Assembly (NCBI GenBank): GCA_963850915.1 | Contig: CAWKND010000003.1 | Location: forward strand, 186,001-250,000 | Direction: 5' to 3' | DNA: 64,000 nucleotides | DNA from: CAVTWH01 sp963850915 | GTDB taxonomy: Bacteria; Actinomycetota; Actinomycetes; Mycobacteriales; Micromonosporaceae | The notes under the pieces: generated by a model | What the model was told of the DNA's origin: nothing | What the model saw: the letters and a program-made list of their open reading frames with translations, nothing else | The model's database searches: none | Part shown: piece after piece, positions 24,727 to 34,247 of the stretch | Layout: each line of letters opens with the position of its first letter | Numbering within the stretch: position 1 is the first letter of the stretch | Position numbers and translations under genes: made by a program

Positions 24727-24748
24727 AAAGAAGACCGAGGCTAGTGTC
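24727..24748. repeat. IS1380-like end fragment
   Basis: AGAAGACCGAGGCTAGTGTC matches the stretch ending the IS1380 remnant at 38882-38900 (AAAGACCGAGGTTAGTGTC). It suggests that one end of such an element once lay here. No transposase is left beside it. Confidence 0.4.
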
Positions 24749-24799
24749 TGGGTTCCCGTAGGTCTGGCGGACAAATCAACGGATTTAGCTGACCAAGGC

Positions 24800-25080
24800 A
24801 ATGCGTTCAGCCGGTCGACGTAAATCCGGTATGCCTTGCAGTCGGCGGAGGAGGGGCCGCCGGTGTCGAGCGCGGCCGCGGCAAGCAGCGCTCGGATCTG
24901 GGCCGTGTTCGGGGCATCGTCCAGGACGACGAGCAGCCGCCGCTGACCGAGCACGGTGCCGTAGAGCGTCCTCCGCTCCGCGCTCTGCGCCCGGGATCCG
25001 GGCCTGCTCGACGCCGAGGTCGCGGAGGAACCGGGCGAGGATGTCCTGGGCGGACGCCGGTTGCGACCGGTGCCCGCCAG
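24800..25080 (-). pseudogene. NB-ARC/AfsR-like ATPase fragment
   Basis: In the minus strand SAQDILARFLRDLGVEQARI, then after a shift RRLLVVLDDAPNTAQIRALL, form the sensor and Walker B part of the NB-ARC/STAND domain of AfsR-type regulators (LLVVLDDA is Walker B). The P-loop, winged helix and TPR parts are gone. It is a decayed piece of a signal-transduction ATPase. Confidence 0.55.
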
Positions 25081-25388
25081 GTGGGCGTAGAGCGGGCAGT
25101 CGGGAAAGTGTCGGGTCGCCTAATGGGCTGTGCGCAGGGCGCGCGCGCAGTCTCGACACGAACTCCGCTGGTGACCGTGCTCCTGTCGGATCGGGTCTGT
25201 CATCGTGAACGGCGATTCTCCCCAGTGTGTCCTGCGGCGCCCCGGTAGCGGACCGGGGCCGTACGGGTGACGGCAACTGACGGCCACCGTGCCATCGGCC
25301 TGAGCGGATGAGATCACATCTCGCCGGTACCCGGACTGTTTCACCTGTGCGCTACCCGCCAATGAGGCGGATTCGTTGCCCTGCACCG

Positions 25389-26381
25389 TCATTGCAGCGT
25401 TGTCGCCTGGCTGAGCAGAGCGGCACCGGACGCCGTCACGGTGTGCAGAGCTGAACGGCCACTTCGGACGGTCGTGATCAGGCCGGCGTTTCGTAGGACG
25501 GTGGCGTGCTCGCTCGCCGTGGCGGGGGAGAGCGCCAATCGGCGGGCGAGCGCACCTGTCTGGATGCCGGGTGACTCCGCGATCGCCGTCAGCAGGTTGG
25601 TCCGCGCACGGCCGATCAGAGCCGCGAGCGAAGCAGTGCCGGCACCGCGGCGGGCGACCAGATCGCGCTGGGCGGGATAGACCAACGTCGGTGCCTGGCC
25701 GGCTGTCTGATGCTCCCACACCACCGGCCCGCTGCCGGCGAACAGCGACGGTTGCAGCCGCAGGCCGCTGCCGGCGAGGCGAAGGTCGAAGTCGCGTTCG
25801 GTGCGCAACCTGACCGATAGGACGGGTGCTCGCCAGGTGATCCTGTGGTGCAAAGCGGAGAGCAGCTGATCGATGCCACCGTCGAGGAACGTGCTGGCCC
25901 GGAGCGCACGGTCGGTGTCGATCGCCGAACGGATCTGGTGCCAGTATGGCGCGATCGCCGTGTCGTGGTAGCTGGCCACCGCCATGCCCATCGCCCGCAT
26001 GCGAGCCGCGTCGGCGTCGGCGAACTGCCGCGTCGCCCAGGACAAGGGTTGGTGGTGTCCCAGCATGGTGAGGTAGTCCCGCACCGCTTGCCGCGGTACC
26101 AAGGCGGCGGCGGCAACCGGCCCGGTCGCCGCGCTCTCCGCGGCGGTCGGGTCTAGGAACTCCGGCAGGCAGATGGCCGACGGCACGAGATCCATCAGCG
26201 GGAGCACCCGCTGATGGAGTCGGCCGGACAGTGCGCTACGCCAGTCGGTGAACCGCCATCCCGGCGAAGGCTTGCGCAGTTCGCTCAGGCTCAGGGTCAG
26301 TTCGATGAGCGGGTCAGGCTCCCGAGCCACCTGGATCCCTGCAAGATCCGCGCTGGTGAAGTGAATGCGCAGCGTCCCCAT
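25389..26381 (-). CDS. ArsR-type regulator with large N-terminal domain
   Basis: About 330 residues. I chose ATG 26381 because GGGGAGG precedes it by six bases on the minus strand; an in-frame ATG at 26426 lacks this. The first ~240 residues (MGTLRIHFTSADLAGIQVAR, PLIELTLSLSELRKPSP, PVVWEHQTAGQAPTLVYPAQ) form the sensory domain seen in DUF5937-type actinomycete regulators. The last ~80 residues are a winged helix: TAIAESPGIQTGALARRLAL, SPATASEHATVLRNAGLITT. It is probably a one-component transcription factor; the ligand is unknown. No divergent partner gene is intact upstream. It lies inside the older island. Confidence 0.82.
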   Translation of the reverse strand: MGTLRIHFTSADLAGIQVAREPDPLIELTLSLSELRKPSPGWRFTDWRSALSGRLHQRVLPLMDLVPSAICLPEFLDPTAAESAATGPVAAAALVPRQAVRDYLTMLGHHQPLSWATRQFADADAARMRAMGMAVASYHDTAIAPYWHQIRSAIDTDRALRASTFLDGGIDQLLSALHHRITWRAPVLSVRLRTERDFDLRLAGSGLRLQPSLFAGSGPVVWEHQTAGQAPTLVYPAQRDLVARRGAGTASLAALIGRARTNLLTAIAESPGIQTGALARRLALSPATASEHATVLRNAGLITTVRSGRSALHTVTASGAALLSQATTLQ

Positions 26382-26426
26382 CGGATCCTCCCCGTCGCGC
26401 AACGTCAGGCGCTCAGCGAAAATCAA

Positions 26427-26983
26427 GACCCTGCACTTGTATCTCGGTCGAGCGGGGCAACACGGGCTGGCAGCGCATCGGGCGAACTGTGCTGTGGCAT
26501 CGACCCGGTGTCAGAATATGAAGACCGGCCTACTAATGCAAGGTGGGGGTAGAAGGGCGAGGAGACCAGGACCTGGCTCATCCGCGTGCCGCCGGTACTT
26601 TCCCGATTCAAGGCGGCGCGGGACTGACCTGTATGCCACTCGCATGGCCGACGGGGCTGGTACCTGCGTCGCCGGCAGCGAAGCGGAGGGCGATGACGCC
26701 GACGCAGGTCCGATTCTGGCCCGGCAGCGCGTGCGGTCCGCTTAGCTGGCCGCACGCGAATGCGTATAGGGACATTGGTGACTGATCGGGAGACTGCGCT
26801 CACCCCACGGCTCCGGCAAGGATTCCCCCTTACACGCGAAGGGCGGCGGCGATGATCGGCCGGACGGCCTCGCCCGTCAACTGCCTTTGAACACAGGTCA
26901 TCAAGGATCTTTCCGTACTGGGCGGCCTCGGCGCCCGAGAACGTGACCTCGCCGAGGAATGTCCGACCGTCACGGCAATCGCA
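26427..26983. other. intergenic region without recognised genes
   Basis: About 550 bases between the ArsR-type regulator (starting leftward) and the hydrolase gene end. Frames are short or Arg-rich, and I see no hairpin, repeat or RNA signature. Confidence 0.3.
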
Positions 26984-27772
26984 TTAGGTGGCGAGGAACG
27001 CCGTCAGCACCGGCGCGACCACGTGCGGGGGCGCATCGTGACCGAACCCGGCAAACGTGTGCCGCCGCGCGTCGGGCAGCAGGCCGGCCAGCGCGTCGGC
27101 GGTGTTGCGCATGAACGCCGGGCTTTCCCCGCCATCCATCACCAGCGTCGGCATCGTGACGGTCGCGAACGTGCCGGCCGGCAGGGGCGCGCCGGACATG
27201 CGGCCTTCCATGATCGTCGCGTCGTAGACCGCCGTGGGGATGATCTTCAGCAGGCCGCCGAACCACGGCTCGGCCCGCATCTGGTCGATCTGTTCGTCGG
27301 ACAGTTGGGCAGTCTGCCGCATCCAATAGGCCACCGCCTCATCCCGGCGATCGGCCGCGACCAGTTCGGCGAGGTGGACCCGGAAATCGGCTGGCATCGC
27401 GCGGCTGCCGTCGAGCACGAACGGCGGCTCGTAGACCGCGAGCTTGATGATGGCGAGCCCGCTCGCGGCGGCGTCGAGAGCCAGCGCGGCGCCGGACGAG
27501 TGGCCGAACACGTATGCGCTGCCGCCGGTCGCCTCGATCACCGCGGCCAGATCCTCGATCTCGCGCTGCGGCGCGTAGGGCTGCGTGTCCCCGCTGTCGC
27601 CCCGGCCGCGACGGTCGTAGCCGAATACCGTGAAGTGCTCGCCGAGCGGCTGGTGGAACGGCCCGAACGCGGCCCGGGGCGTGAGCGCGCCGGCCACCAG
27701 CACGAGCGCCGGGCCGGAGCCGACCTCGTCACTGGCGATCCTGGTGCCGTCCGCGGAAGTCACCTTGATCAT
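26984..27772 (-). CDS. alpha/beta hydrolase
   Basis: About 262 residues from ATG 27772, with GAGAGG upstream. Fold features: FTVFGYDRRGRGDSGDT, the nucleophile elbow YVFGHSSGAALAL (Ser in G-H-S-S-G), the acid in PTLVMDGGESPAF, and the catalytic His in FAGFGHDAPPHVV. The triad is complete. Length and the HSSGAA elbow match the esterase/haloperoxidase-like group common in actinomycetes. Substrate unknown. Cytoplasmic, no signal peptide. It is encoded alone, with the IS66 remnant upstream. Confidence 0.88.
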   Translation of the reverse strand: MIKVTSADGTRIASDEVGSGPALVLVAGALTPRAAFGPFHQPLGEHFTVFGYDRRGRGDSGDTQPYAPQREIEDLAAVIEATGGSAYVFGHSSGAALALDAAASGLAIIKLAVYEPPFVLDGSRAMPADFRVHLAELVAADRRDEAVAYWMRQTAQLSDEQIDQMRAEPWFGGLLKIIPTAVYDATIMEGRMSGAPLPAGTFATVTMPTLVMDGGESPAFMRNTADALAGLLPDARRHTFAGFGHDAPPHVVAPVLTAFLAT

Positions 27773-27858
27773 CGGTGCACCTCTCGTCATCGAAAAGTCG
27801 CACCCATTCTGACCCGGATCCGTGGATAGCGGCGACATGATCGTAACTGCTCAGCAGG

Positions 27859-29212
27859 TTGCCGAGATCTACTGACTTGATCTTGTTGGTGGTTTGGTGC
27901 ATCCTTGCCGTCGTATCCGATTCGGCGTCCACTGTGGAGCTGCTGGAGCGGCTTGCCCGGTTGGATGAGGCGCTGGCACAACGAGACGCGCGGATCGAGG
28001 CTGACGCAACGAGTCGCGGAGCTGGAAGCGCTGCTGCGTAAGAACTCGCGTACGTCGTCGAAGCCGCCGTCCTCGGATGGGCCGGTCAAGCCGCCGCCGC
28101 GGTCGCGGCGTCTGCCCTCGGACCGGTCGCCGGGTAAGCAGCCGGGTGATCCGGGGTTTACGCTGCGGCAGGTGCAGTGCCCTGATGAGGTGCGAACGCA
28201 TCGCCCGGCGGCGTGTGGCGGGTGCGGCACGTCGTTGCGGCGCGCGCCGGTGACCTCGATGGAGGCCCGGCAGGTCTTCGACCTACCGCCGATCCAGATG
28301 CGGGTGACCGAGCACCGGCTGCAGCATCGTCGCTGCTGGTGCGGGACGGTGACGATGGCCGCCTCACCGGACGGGGTGGGTGCGCCGACCCAGTACGGGC
28401 CCCGGGTCCGTGCCATCGGCGCGTACCTGGTCGGCTACCAACACCTGCCGTATGAGCGGGCGTGTGAGGCCCTGGCCGATCTGCTCGGCGTCGGTATGTC
28501 GGTGGGCACCCTGGTGTCCGTGCTCACCCGCACCAGTAGTGGCCTGGCCCCGTTCCTGCAGGCGGTGCGTGAACAGATCCCCGCCGCCCCGATAGCCCAC
28601 TTCGACGAGACCACGCTGCGGGTCACCGCCACCGGCGCCTGGGTGCACTCGGCCTCCACCCAGGAGTTGTCCCTGTTCGTGGTGCACCCGCCCCGGGGTC
28701 ACGACGCGATCACCGCCGCAGGGGTCCTGCCCGTCTTCGCCGGCATCGCGGTACACGACGGCTACACCCCCTACCGCCGCTACGGCCTCGCACACGCCCT
28801 GTGCAACGCCCACCACCTGCGTGAACTAGCCGCCATCCTCGACATCGACCCGGCCCAGACCTGGGCCGATCAGATGATCCGTCTGCTGTGCGAGATCAAC
28901 GACACCGTCCGCCACGCCCGCACCGTCGGCGCCCACGCCATCGAACGACGCCTGCTCACCGTCTACCGACACCGCTACGACACGATCATCACCGCCGGCA
29001 AGACCGCCAACCCCAGCCCACCCGGACACGGCCCTCGATCACCCGCCGCGAACCTCCTCGCCCGCCTGGGCGGGTTCGCCGCCGACGTGCTGCGCTTCGC
29101 CCACGACCTCCGCGTGCCCTTCGACAACTCTCTCGCCGAACGCGACATCCGCATGGTCAAACTTCGACAGAAAATCAGCGACGGACTACCCATCTGGCCC
29201 GGCGGATCCTGA
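27859..29212 (+). pseudogene. IS66-family transposase, frameshifted and truncated
   Basis: The frame from 27859 carries the N-terminal helix (STVELLERLARLDEALAQRD). It shifts near 28000 to the main frame with AELEALLRKNSRTSSKPPSS, the zinc-finger-like HRPAACGGCGTSLRR, and the catalytic core (PIAHFDETTLRVTATGAWVH, AVHDGYTPYRRYGLAHALCN, NAHHLREL). It reaches NSLAERDIRMVKLRQKISDG, the Glu region, and then ends abruptly in LPIWPGGS. The last ~40 residues of a normal IS66 TnpC are missing. No TnpA/TnpB or clear terminal repeats are seen. It is inactive. Confidence 0.85.
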
Positions 29213-29372
29213 GTGCCTCGCCCGACTCGATCGGCGGGTGCTGGAGGTACCGGATGAAACCGGGACCGGAGAGTAACAGAGTGCGTTGGTCTGATAACTA
29301 TCGGAAGTCGGATGTACGTGCTGGCTCGATGTCCCCGCCATGCTTGTCACCAGGTGAGCCTTGGAGGACGAG

Positions 29373-31415
29373 ATGCCGTACCCGTTGACCAACTACACGA
29401 ACGCTGGCGCCGAGTGGCTGACCTTCGAGGCCCTGTTCAATCACATGATCTACCGGCGCAGCAACCAACAGCGGCCGATGGGCTCGTTCCGGATCCCGCT
29501 GCAGAACGTCCGGATCGTGGTGGCCAGCGGCGTACCCGACCCGGTACTGACGGCGCTGCGCGAGGCGTTCTTCCCGGAGCTGCTCACCAATGCGGAGTTG
29601 CTCAGTCTGGCTGACCAGCCGTGGGTGCCCGGGTACAGCCGGGCGGCGACAACTGCGACCAAGCAGGCCCGCGGTACCAACGCGGTGATGCCGTACAACT
29701 ACAGCGACAACACCGATGAGGCCAGCGCCATCGGTACCGGGCCGACCACCAGGCACAACAAACCGGGCGCCGGAAAGGCGCCGCTGGTCCGGCTGACCAA
29801 GGTCTGGACAATGTGGACCACCGCGTCGCGCAGCTGCGTTGTCGAACTCACCCCCAGCAAACTGCCGGCCGCGCCGTGGCCGGACGACCTCACACCGCTG
29901 GCCGGCGCCACCTTCGACTGGCCGTTCGGCGTGGACGGGCCCGCCTATCCCGAGGTCAACACCGCGGCGGCCGGTCGCCTCACCATGGCCGCGCTGACCG
30001 ACAGCCATGTCTCGGTTAAAACCGGCGTCATGTACGTCGGGCTGAGTCCCCAGGGCGGCACCGGCGGGAAGGCCACGCTGGAGGAGAACAGCCTGCTGGC
30101 CTGCCTGCGCAGCGAATACGTCACCGCGATGGACAACGCCCGAGGGCACCAGCCGGCCAACGATCCGGCCCTCGTCGTACTCCGGGAGATTCTGACGGTC
30201 ACCGAAAACCTGGACGTACCCGGTGACGGCTTCCAGGTCCGCGACCTCAGTGCGCTGCGCCGCGACCACGTCTACGTACCGGCGCTGAGCATCCCCTACA
30301 TCGGCGCGCTCGCCACCGGGGCGCCGGACCTGACGACCATGGCGCCGCGCTGGGCCAACCGGGACACTGCCGCCTGGACGACATTCTGGCGGGACAACTA
30401 CGCCGCCACGCTCGGCCGGGCCAAAGCACTGTTGCTGCTGCGGTACGGACTGCAGTTGGCCACCCCGAACGGGCAGAACTTCCTCATCGAACTGCGCGGC
30501 GACCTGACCCCGACCGGCCGGCTGGTACTGCGCGACCTGGGCGACGCATCGCTACACACGGAGGCCATCTGGGCGGTACACGGTACTGGCGGCGCGCCCC
30601 CGGCTCAGCTGCGCAACCAGGTCGGACTGGCCCAACCGCTACTGGCGTACGAGTGCGAACAGCTCCCGGCACTCGGCGCGTACTACCCCGCCGAGACCGG
30701 CAACCTGCACCCCAACGAGCCCTACCCGCACGGTACCCAGTTCCACTGGCACTACTACTCCTCGCTCGGTACCGGCAAAGCCGTCTTCAGCGCGTCACAG
30801 GTCAGTACCGACCCGGACGCGCGTACCCCCGGGTGGCAGCGGGTACTGCGGGTCAACGCCGAGTGGGGACTGGCCCACAACCAGGCGTACACCCGCGAAC
30901 TGGAACGGGGCCTGGGACTGGTGTTCGGCATCAACTGGGCCACCGTCCCCGCTCCGGCCCGATACGACCTCCTGGCAGCCAACGACTACGACGCGGCCGA
31001 CACCGAGTGGCGCACCGACCTCGCCTGGGAGCGCGCCGCCGCCGTGCAGATCCAGGCGGTACTCGCCAGTCCGGCCGGTCAGCAGGCGTTGCGGGCATAC
31101 CAGGCGCGCAACTGGCAGCCGGTCCGGCCGGTCGAGTTCCGGGTCGACGCACACACCCAGTGGGGGCAGAACATCAAGGTCGTCGGGGCCGATCCGGCAC
31201 TCGGCAACTGGCAACCGGCGGGCGCTGTGCACCTGTCGGCCGCCCACCACCCAACCTGGTCGGCGACTGTACCGGTGAGCGCCGGTCGGCTGGAGTACAA
31301 GTACATCCGGGTCAACGCGGACGGGTCGGTGGACTGGGAGTCCGGGAACAACCGAATCATCGACGCCGACCCAGCCGCCGGTCCCGCCCGCCGCGACGAG
31401 CACTGGCGATCCTGA
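29373..31415 (+). CDS. unknown large domain fused to CBM20 starch-binding domain
   Basis: About 680 residues. ATG 29373 has TTGGAGGA upstream. No signal peptide (MPYPLTNYTNAGAEWLTFEA), so it appears cytoplasmic. Residues 1-575 belong to a family I cannot name. One segment near 355 (YGLQLATPNGQNFLIELRGD, then RLVLRDLGDASLH) is reminiscent of the 'GQN...RD' region of IucA/IucC siderophore synthetases; this is a weak lead. Residues ~584-672 are a clear CBM20: FRVDAHTQWGQNIKVVGADP, ALGNWQPAGAVHLS, YPTW-like HPTWSATVPV, EYKYIRVNADGSVDWESG. CBM20 normally sits on exported amylases, so a cytoplasmic fusion suggests action at glycogen or alpha-glucan. GTAC-rich codon use is like the resident chromosome, although it lies inside the tRNA-Arg island. 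Confidence 0.82.
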   Translation: MPYPLTNYTNAGAEWLTFEALFNHMIYRRSNQQRPMGSFRIPLQNVRIVVASGVPDPVLTALREAFFPELLTNAELLSLADQPWVPGYSRAATTATKQARGTNAVMPYNYSDNTDEASAIGTGPTTRHNKPGAGKAPLVRLTKVWTMWTTASRSCVVELTPSKLPAAPWPDDLTPLAGATFDWPFGVDGPAYPEVNTAAAGRLTMAALTDSHVSVKTGVMYVGLSPQGGTGGKATLEENSLLACLRSEYVTAMDNARGHQPANDPALVVLREILTVTENLDVPGDGFQVRDLSALRRDHVYVPALSIPYIGALATGAPDLTTMAPRWANRDTAAWTTFWRDNYAATLGRAKALLLLRYGLQLATPNGQNFLIELRGDLTPTGRLVLRDLGDASLHTEAIWAVHGTGGAPPAQLRNQVGLAQPLLAYECEQLPALGAYYPAETGNLHPNEPYPHGTQFHWHYYSSLGTGKAVFSASQVSTDPDARTPGWQRVLRVNAEWGLAHNQAYTRELERGLGLVFGINWATVPAPARYDLLAANDYDAADTEWRTDLAWERAAAVQIQAVLASPAGQQALRAYQARNWQPVRPVEFRVDAHTQWGQNIKVVGADPALGNWQPAGAVHLSAAHHPTWSATVPVSAGRLEYKYIRVNADGSVDWESGNNRIIDADPAAGPARRDEHWRS

Positions 31416-31611
31416 ACAGCCCGCCTTAGACCGCACGTCGGCTTCGACCGGCGATTCCTTGCAGCGAGACCGGCCGCGGACAAGGTCGGGCACGGGCGTG
31501 ACTGCCGAGGTGCGCCCCAGTCCGTTATCCACAGGCTGTGGACTGTACATGTGTACGAAGACTGCCGCTCGGCTACTCACGGTAGTCGCGTGAGCGACTT
31601 ACCGTTGGTCT

Positions 31612-32271
31612 ATGAGACTGGTACTGGCGGGCCTCGCGGCGATCCTTGGCCTGTTGCTGTTGGCGGGACTGAGGTGGCTCATTCCGTGGTTGAAGAACCG
31701 ACGGGATCCGAAAGTGCCGACCACCGTCGTGGTCACCGCCGACACTGCCGTGGCGGTGGCTTCGTTGCTGGTCGCGATCTTCTTCGGGGTTCTGCAGAGC
31801 CAGCCATCTGCCGGGGTGTCATCGGGCCAGACCGCGCCGCCCACGCCGGGAGCCGCACCCACGCCAACACGCTCGCAATCCCCGACTGCAACGTCCGGGC
31901 CGGCGGCCGTGAACTCAGTGAAGATCGTCGCCCTGTCCGGTGATCCGAACAATGCGCAAGGTGTCGTGGTACGTGTCTTGATCTCGAGTCCGCCAGCAGC
32001 GACCGATAACCTGTACCTGCTGGTGGTCCGCTACAAATCGGGGGACGTTTACCGGTACAAGTACAAGGCGACGCTTGCCCGAACAACCGGCACGTATGAC
32101 ATTCCAGTTGATTTGACGCCGGCGGTGTCCCAGTCATGGCGGGACTTCGGCATCGTGTTGGCCGACGGGAAAGCTGCCGGAGCGTGGGTCGCTGGTGCCC
32201 AGGGCGGGCTCGTGGAGCCTCCCGCCGGCAGCCGATCCCTGACCAACTGGGAGCCATATCAGCAGCCCTAG
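31612..32271 (+). CDS. membrane-anchored protein with Pro/Thr-rich linker
   Basis: About 219 residues. Two membrane spans at the N-terminus (LVLAGLAAILGLLLLAGLRW and TADTAVAVASLLVAIFFGVL) flank a short basic loop. A Pro/Thr/Ser linker (~65-95) and a C-terminal beta-rich domain follow: SVKIVALSGDPNNAQGVVVR, YLLVVRYKSGDVYRYKYKAT, VSQSWRDFGIVLADGKAAGA. The exported domain probably lies outside. Family not recognised. No strong ribosome binding site precedes ATG 31612. It is the last gene of the older island, about 140 bases before att copy 2. Confidence 0.6.
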   Translation: MRLVLAGLAAILGLLLLAGLRWLIPWLKNRRDPKVPTTVVVTADTAVAVASLLVAIFFGVLQSQPSAGVSSGQTAPPTPGAAPTPTRSQSPTATSGPAAVNSVKIVALSGDPNNAQGVVVRVLISSPPAATDNLYLLVVRYKSGDVYRYKYKATLARTTGTYDIPVDLTPAVSQSWRDFGIVLADGKAAGAWVAGAQGGLVEPPAGSRSLTNWEPYQQP

Positions 32272-32407
32272 AGCCGCAACGGACTCTTCCATCGACTGCC
32301 GAGACCACCGTCCGACCCCGCACACGGTGTCGCGACCCACCCCGGTCACTCCATATCGCCATCTGGACCAAGATCCACCAAGTCAACCGTTTGAATCTGC
32401 GCCGTAC

Positions 32408-32577
32408 CAGGCGTTACGCGACACTCGAGCACCACCGGAGCACCACGGTTCCACTATCTAGGATTTCGCCGCGTCCGGCCGCAAACAATCAAGGCCGCAG
32501 CCCGCGTTTCCGCAGGTCACGGCCTTGATGAGGAGTGCGCCCGAAGGGACTCGAACCCCCAACCTTCTGATCCGTAG
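32408..32577 (-). repeat. tRNA-Arg att copy 2
   Basis: Shared with copies at 21469-21869 and 39963-40366: the GAGCACCAC pair (near 32426-32446), the CAAGGCCG...CGGCCTTG hairpin (about 32490-32528) and the tRNA-Arg(ACG) 3' part up to the anticodon (32535-32577). Unlike copy 1, similarity starts only at CAGGCGTTACGCGACAC and ends at CCGTAG. It is the junction between the two tandem islands. Confidence 0.85.
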
Positions 32578-32870
32578 GCGCAGCACAGTTCGCCGGGCGG
32601 GCTGCTGACCCGGCCGGCGACCTGTGTTCGGTGTGCACAGAACGGCTCGGTGGAGCGGGGCACTGGGCTGAGCTGGGGTCATGCGGCAACGTTGGCCGGG
32701 CGCTGCCGTGACCCAGTCGAAGGCAGCGTGTGTCACGCGGTTTAGGAATTGTCCCGGCGCGGCTTCTCCAAGCCGTCGACCTGCTTCGTTTGCTGTTCAG
32801 GCAGCGTGCGTGCTGGTCATCCTTGACCGTCATTACCCCGGTTGGCCGCTGTATCGGGCATGCAACGAGC

Positions 32871-32979
32871 ACGGCTGGTGCGGGCGCGGCCGCATGGCCT
32901 GACGGCTTGCCCGGCCCGCTGGCGCCGGAGGCAGAAGCGGGCCGGGGCGCGTAGCGCCCGTCGAGGGCCGGCCGGCGCC
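32871..32979. repeat. 109-bp structured repeat, copy A
   Basis: Matches 39844-39952 over its full length with about 12 differences. Arms CCCGGCCCGCT (32910-32920) and AGCGGGCCGGG (32936-32946) pair perfectly, followed by a second hairpin GGGCGC-GTA-GCGCCC (near 32944-32958) and a GGCCGGCCGGCGCC tail. Relative to copy B two base pairs of the main stem have changed on both sides, preserving pairing. It could be a small RNA motif, a DNA hairpin for replication or transfer, or a mobile palindromic repeat. Confidence 0.7.
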
Positions 32980-33039
32980 ACGGTAAGCCGTGCACCCTGG
33001 CGTTCAGCGGAGTGTGTTCGGCGTGCTGAGGCCGATCCG

Positions 33040-33448
33040 TACTGGGACTGATCGAACAACACCGCCGGTCCGTGAGCCAGTCGTCTGGCAGGCAGACCGT
33101 GACTCGTATAGAGGACAAGGACTCCACCGGGTCGGTGACGACGACATCGACGCAGGGCGCGTCGTCGGCTGGTTCGACCTGGATCTCCGCGTTGCGGCCG
33201 TCGTCCATCCATTGGATGTCTTGACCCGCCTCCAGCGCGCCGAGCGCCTGCTCCCACTCGTCAAGATGCCGACGGGACAACGGTGCTTCGAGCTGACCTC
33301 GGGCAAACCCACTGCACACGCTGATCTCCATGCGCAGGTAGTCGTGGTAGGCGAGGATCCCGGGATGAAGACGACCGAGGACCCGGACGATGACGCTCGT
33401 CTGCTCGTCCGCGAATCGGATGAGGTCCACGGCGCTGGCCTCGACCAC
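33040..33448 (-). pseudogene. DUF5959-like protein, 3' end lost
   Basis: GTG 33448 has AAGGAG seven bases upstream. About 130 residues fit DUF5959: DLIRFADEQTSVIVRVLGRL, HPGILAYHDYLRMEISVCSG, then RRHLDEWEQALGALEAGQDI and QWMDDGRNAEIQVE, ending SSIRVTVCLPDDWLTDRR. The frame then runs on without a stop through the 109-bp repeat and att copy 2 to 32489, which cannot be native. The natural C-terminus was replaced or shifted near 33040. DUF5959 proteins are small and of unknown function, frequent near toxin/immunity genes. Confidence 0.6.
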
Positions 33449-33671
33449 TGGCGCTCTCCTTGAACATGCGGCCAGGCAGTCGGCCCACGGCCCCCCGCTT
33501 GTAACAAACGTCAATGCCGTTCAGGCGCGTCTGCTCGGTGCCGCTCTCGACTGGTGGTCGTCCTTGGGCCACGATCGGCGGCTCGGGGTCGTCCGAAGCG
33601 GTTGCTGAGACGGCTGCTGTCAGCCGAGAATCTACGCTCCAATCGAGTACAAGCATCTGGTGGGGAGCAGA

Positions 33672-33983
33672 GTGGACGACTACGCCAGGGTCATCGAGGC
33701 GTTCGAGCGTTTGCGGGCCGAGGGGTGCCCGCTGCCCGTTCCCGAGCATCGGGAGCGGATGGCTGAGGTCGCGTTCCGACGCTGGCGAACCTTCGGCCGT
33801 CGATCCCGTACGCGACACCCTTCCCGGGCTGACCGGGTCCGCGACCTCGCCCACGGCCTGGTCGACGCGCTGGAACCCAATCCGCGGCTGGTCGGACCCC
33901 TTGCGCGCGACTACGAGTGTGTAGCGGAGGCCTTCGCCGCGGTCGTCGAGCCGGTCGACGGTGAAGCGACCTCTTCGGTGTGA
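33672..33983 (+). CDS. small helical protein of unknown function
   Basis: About 103 residues from GTG 33672, preceded by GGGGAG. The sequence is mostly alpha-helical and charged: VDDYARVIEAFERLRAEGCP, EHRERMAEVAFRRWRTFGRR, VRDLAHGLVDALEPNP, DYECVAEAFAAVVEPVDGEA. It has no signal or membrane segment. It is divergent from the DUF5959-like remnant with about 220 bases between. Family not recognised. Confidence 0.5.
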   Translation: MDDYARVIEAFERLRAEGCPLPVPEHRERMAEVAFRRWRTFGRRSRTRHPSRADRVRDLAHGLVDALEPNPRLVGPLARDYECVAEAFAAVVEPVDGEATSSV

Positions 33984-34247
33984 ACGAACTGAAGCGGTTC
34001 CTTGACCTGCGCTTGCGTGCGCTCTGACCTGGCCTTGATGTACGTCAACGTCCGCTGTTGTACGCCGATCAACGTGGCGGTAGACACTCAGTTAGACACT
34101 CGCTCAGATCACCTGCGCTAGGTCGGGGTGTGCCTGGCGCGGTCGGTCGGTCGCTTGCTAGCTTCCCTGCGTGTCGCATGCGCTGCGGGAGATCGGTGGT
34201 GGTCTGCTGTTCGCGGCTGGGCTGCTTCTGGTCGCTCGAGGCGCTAA

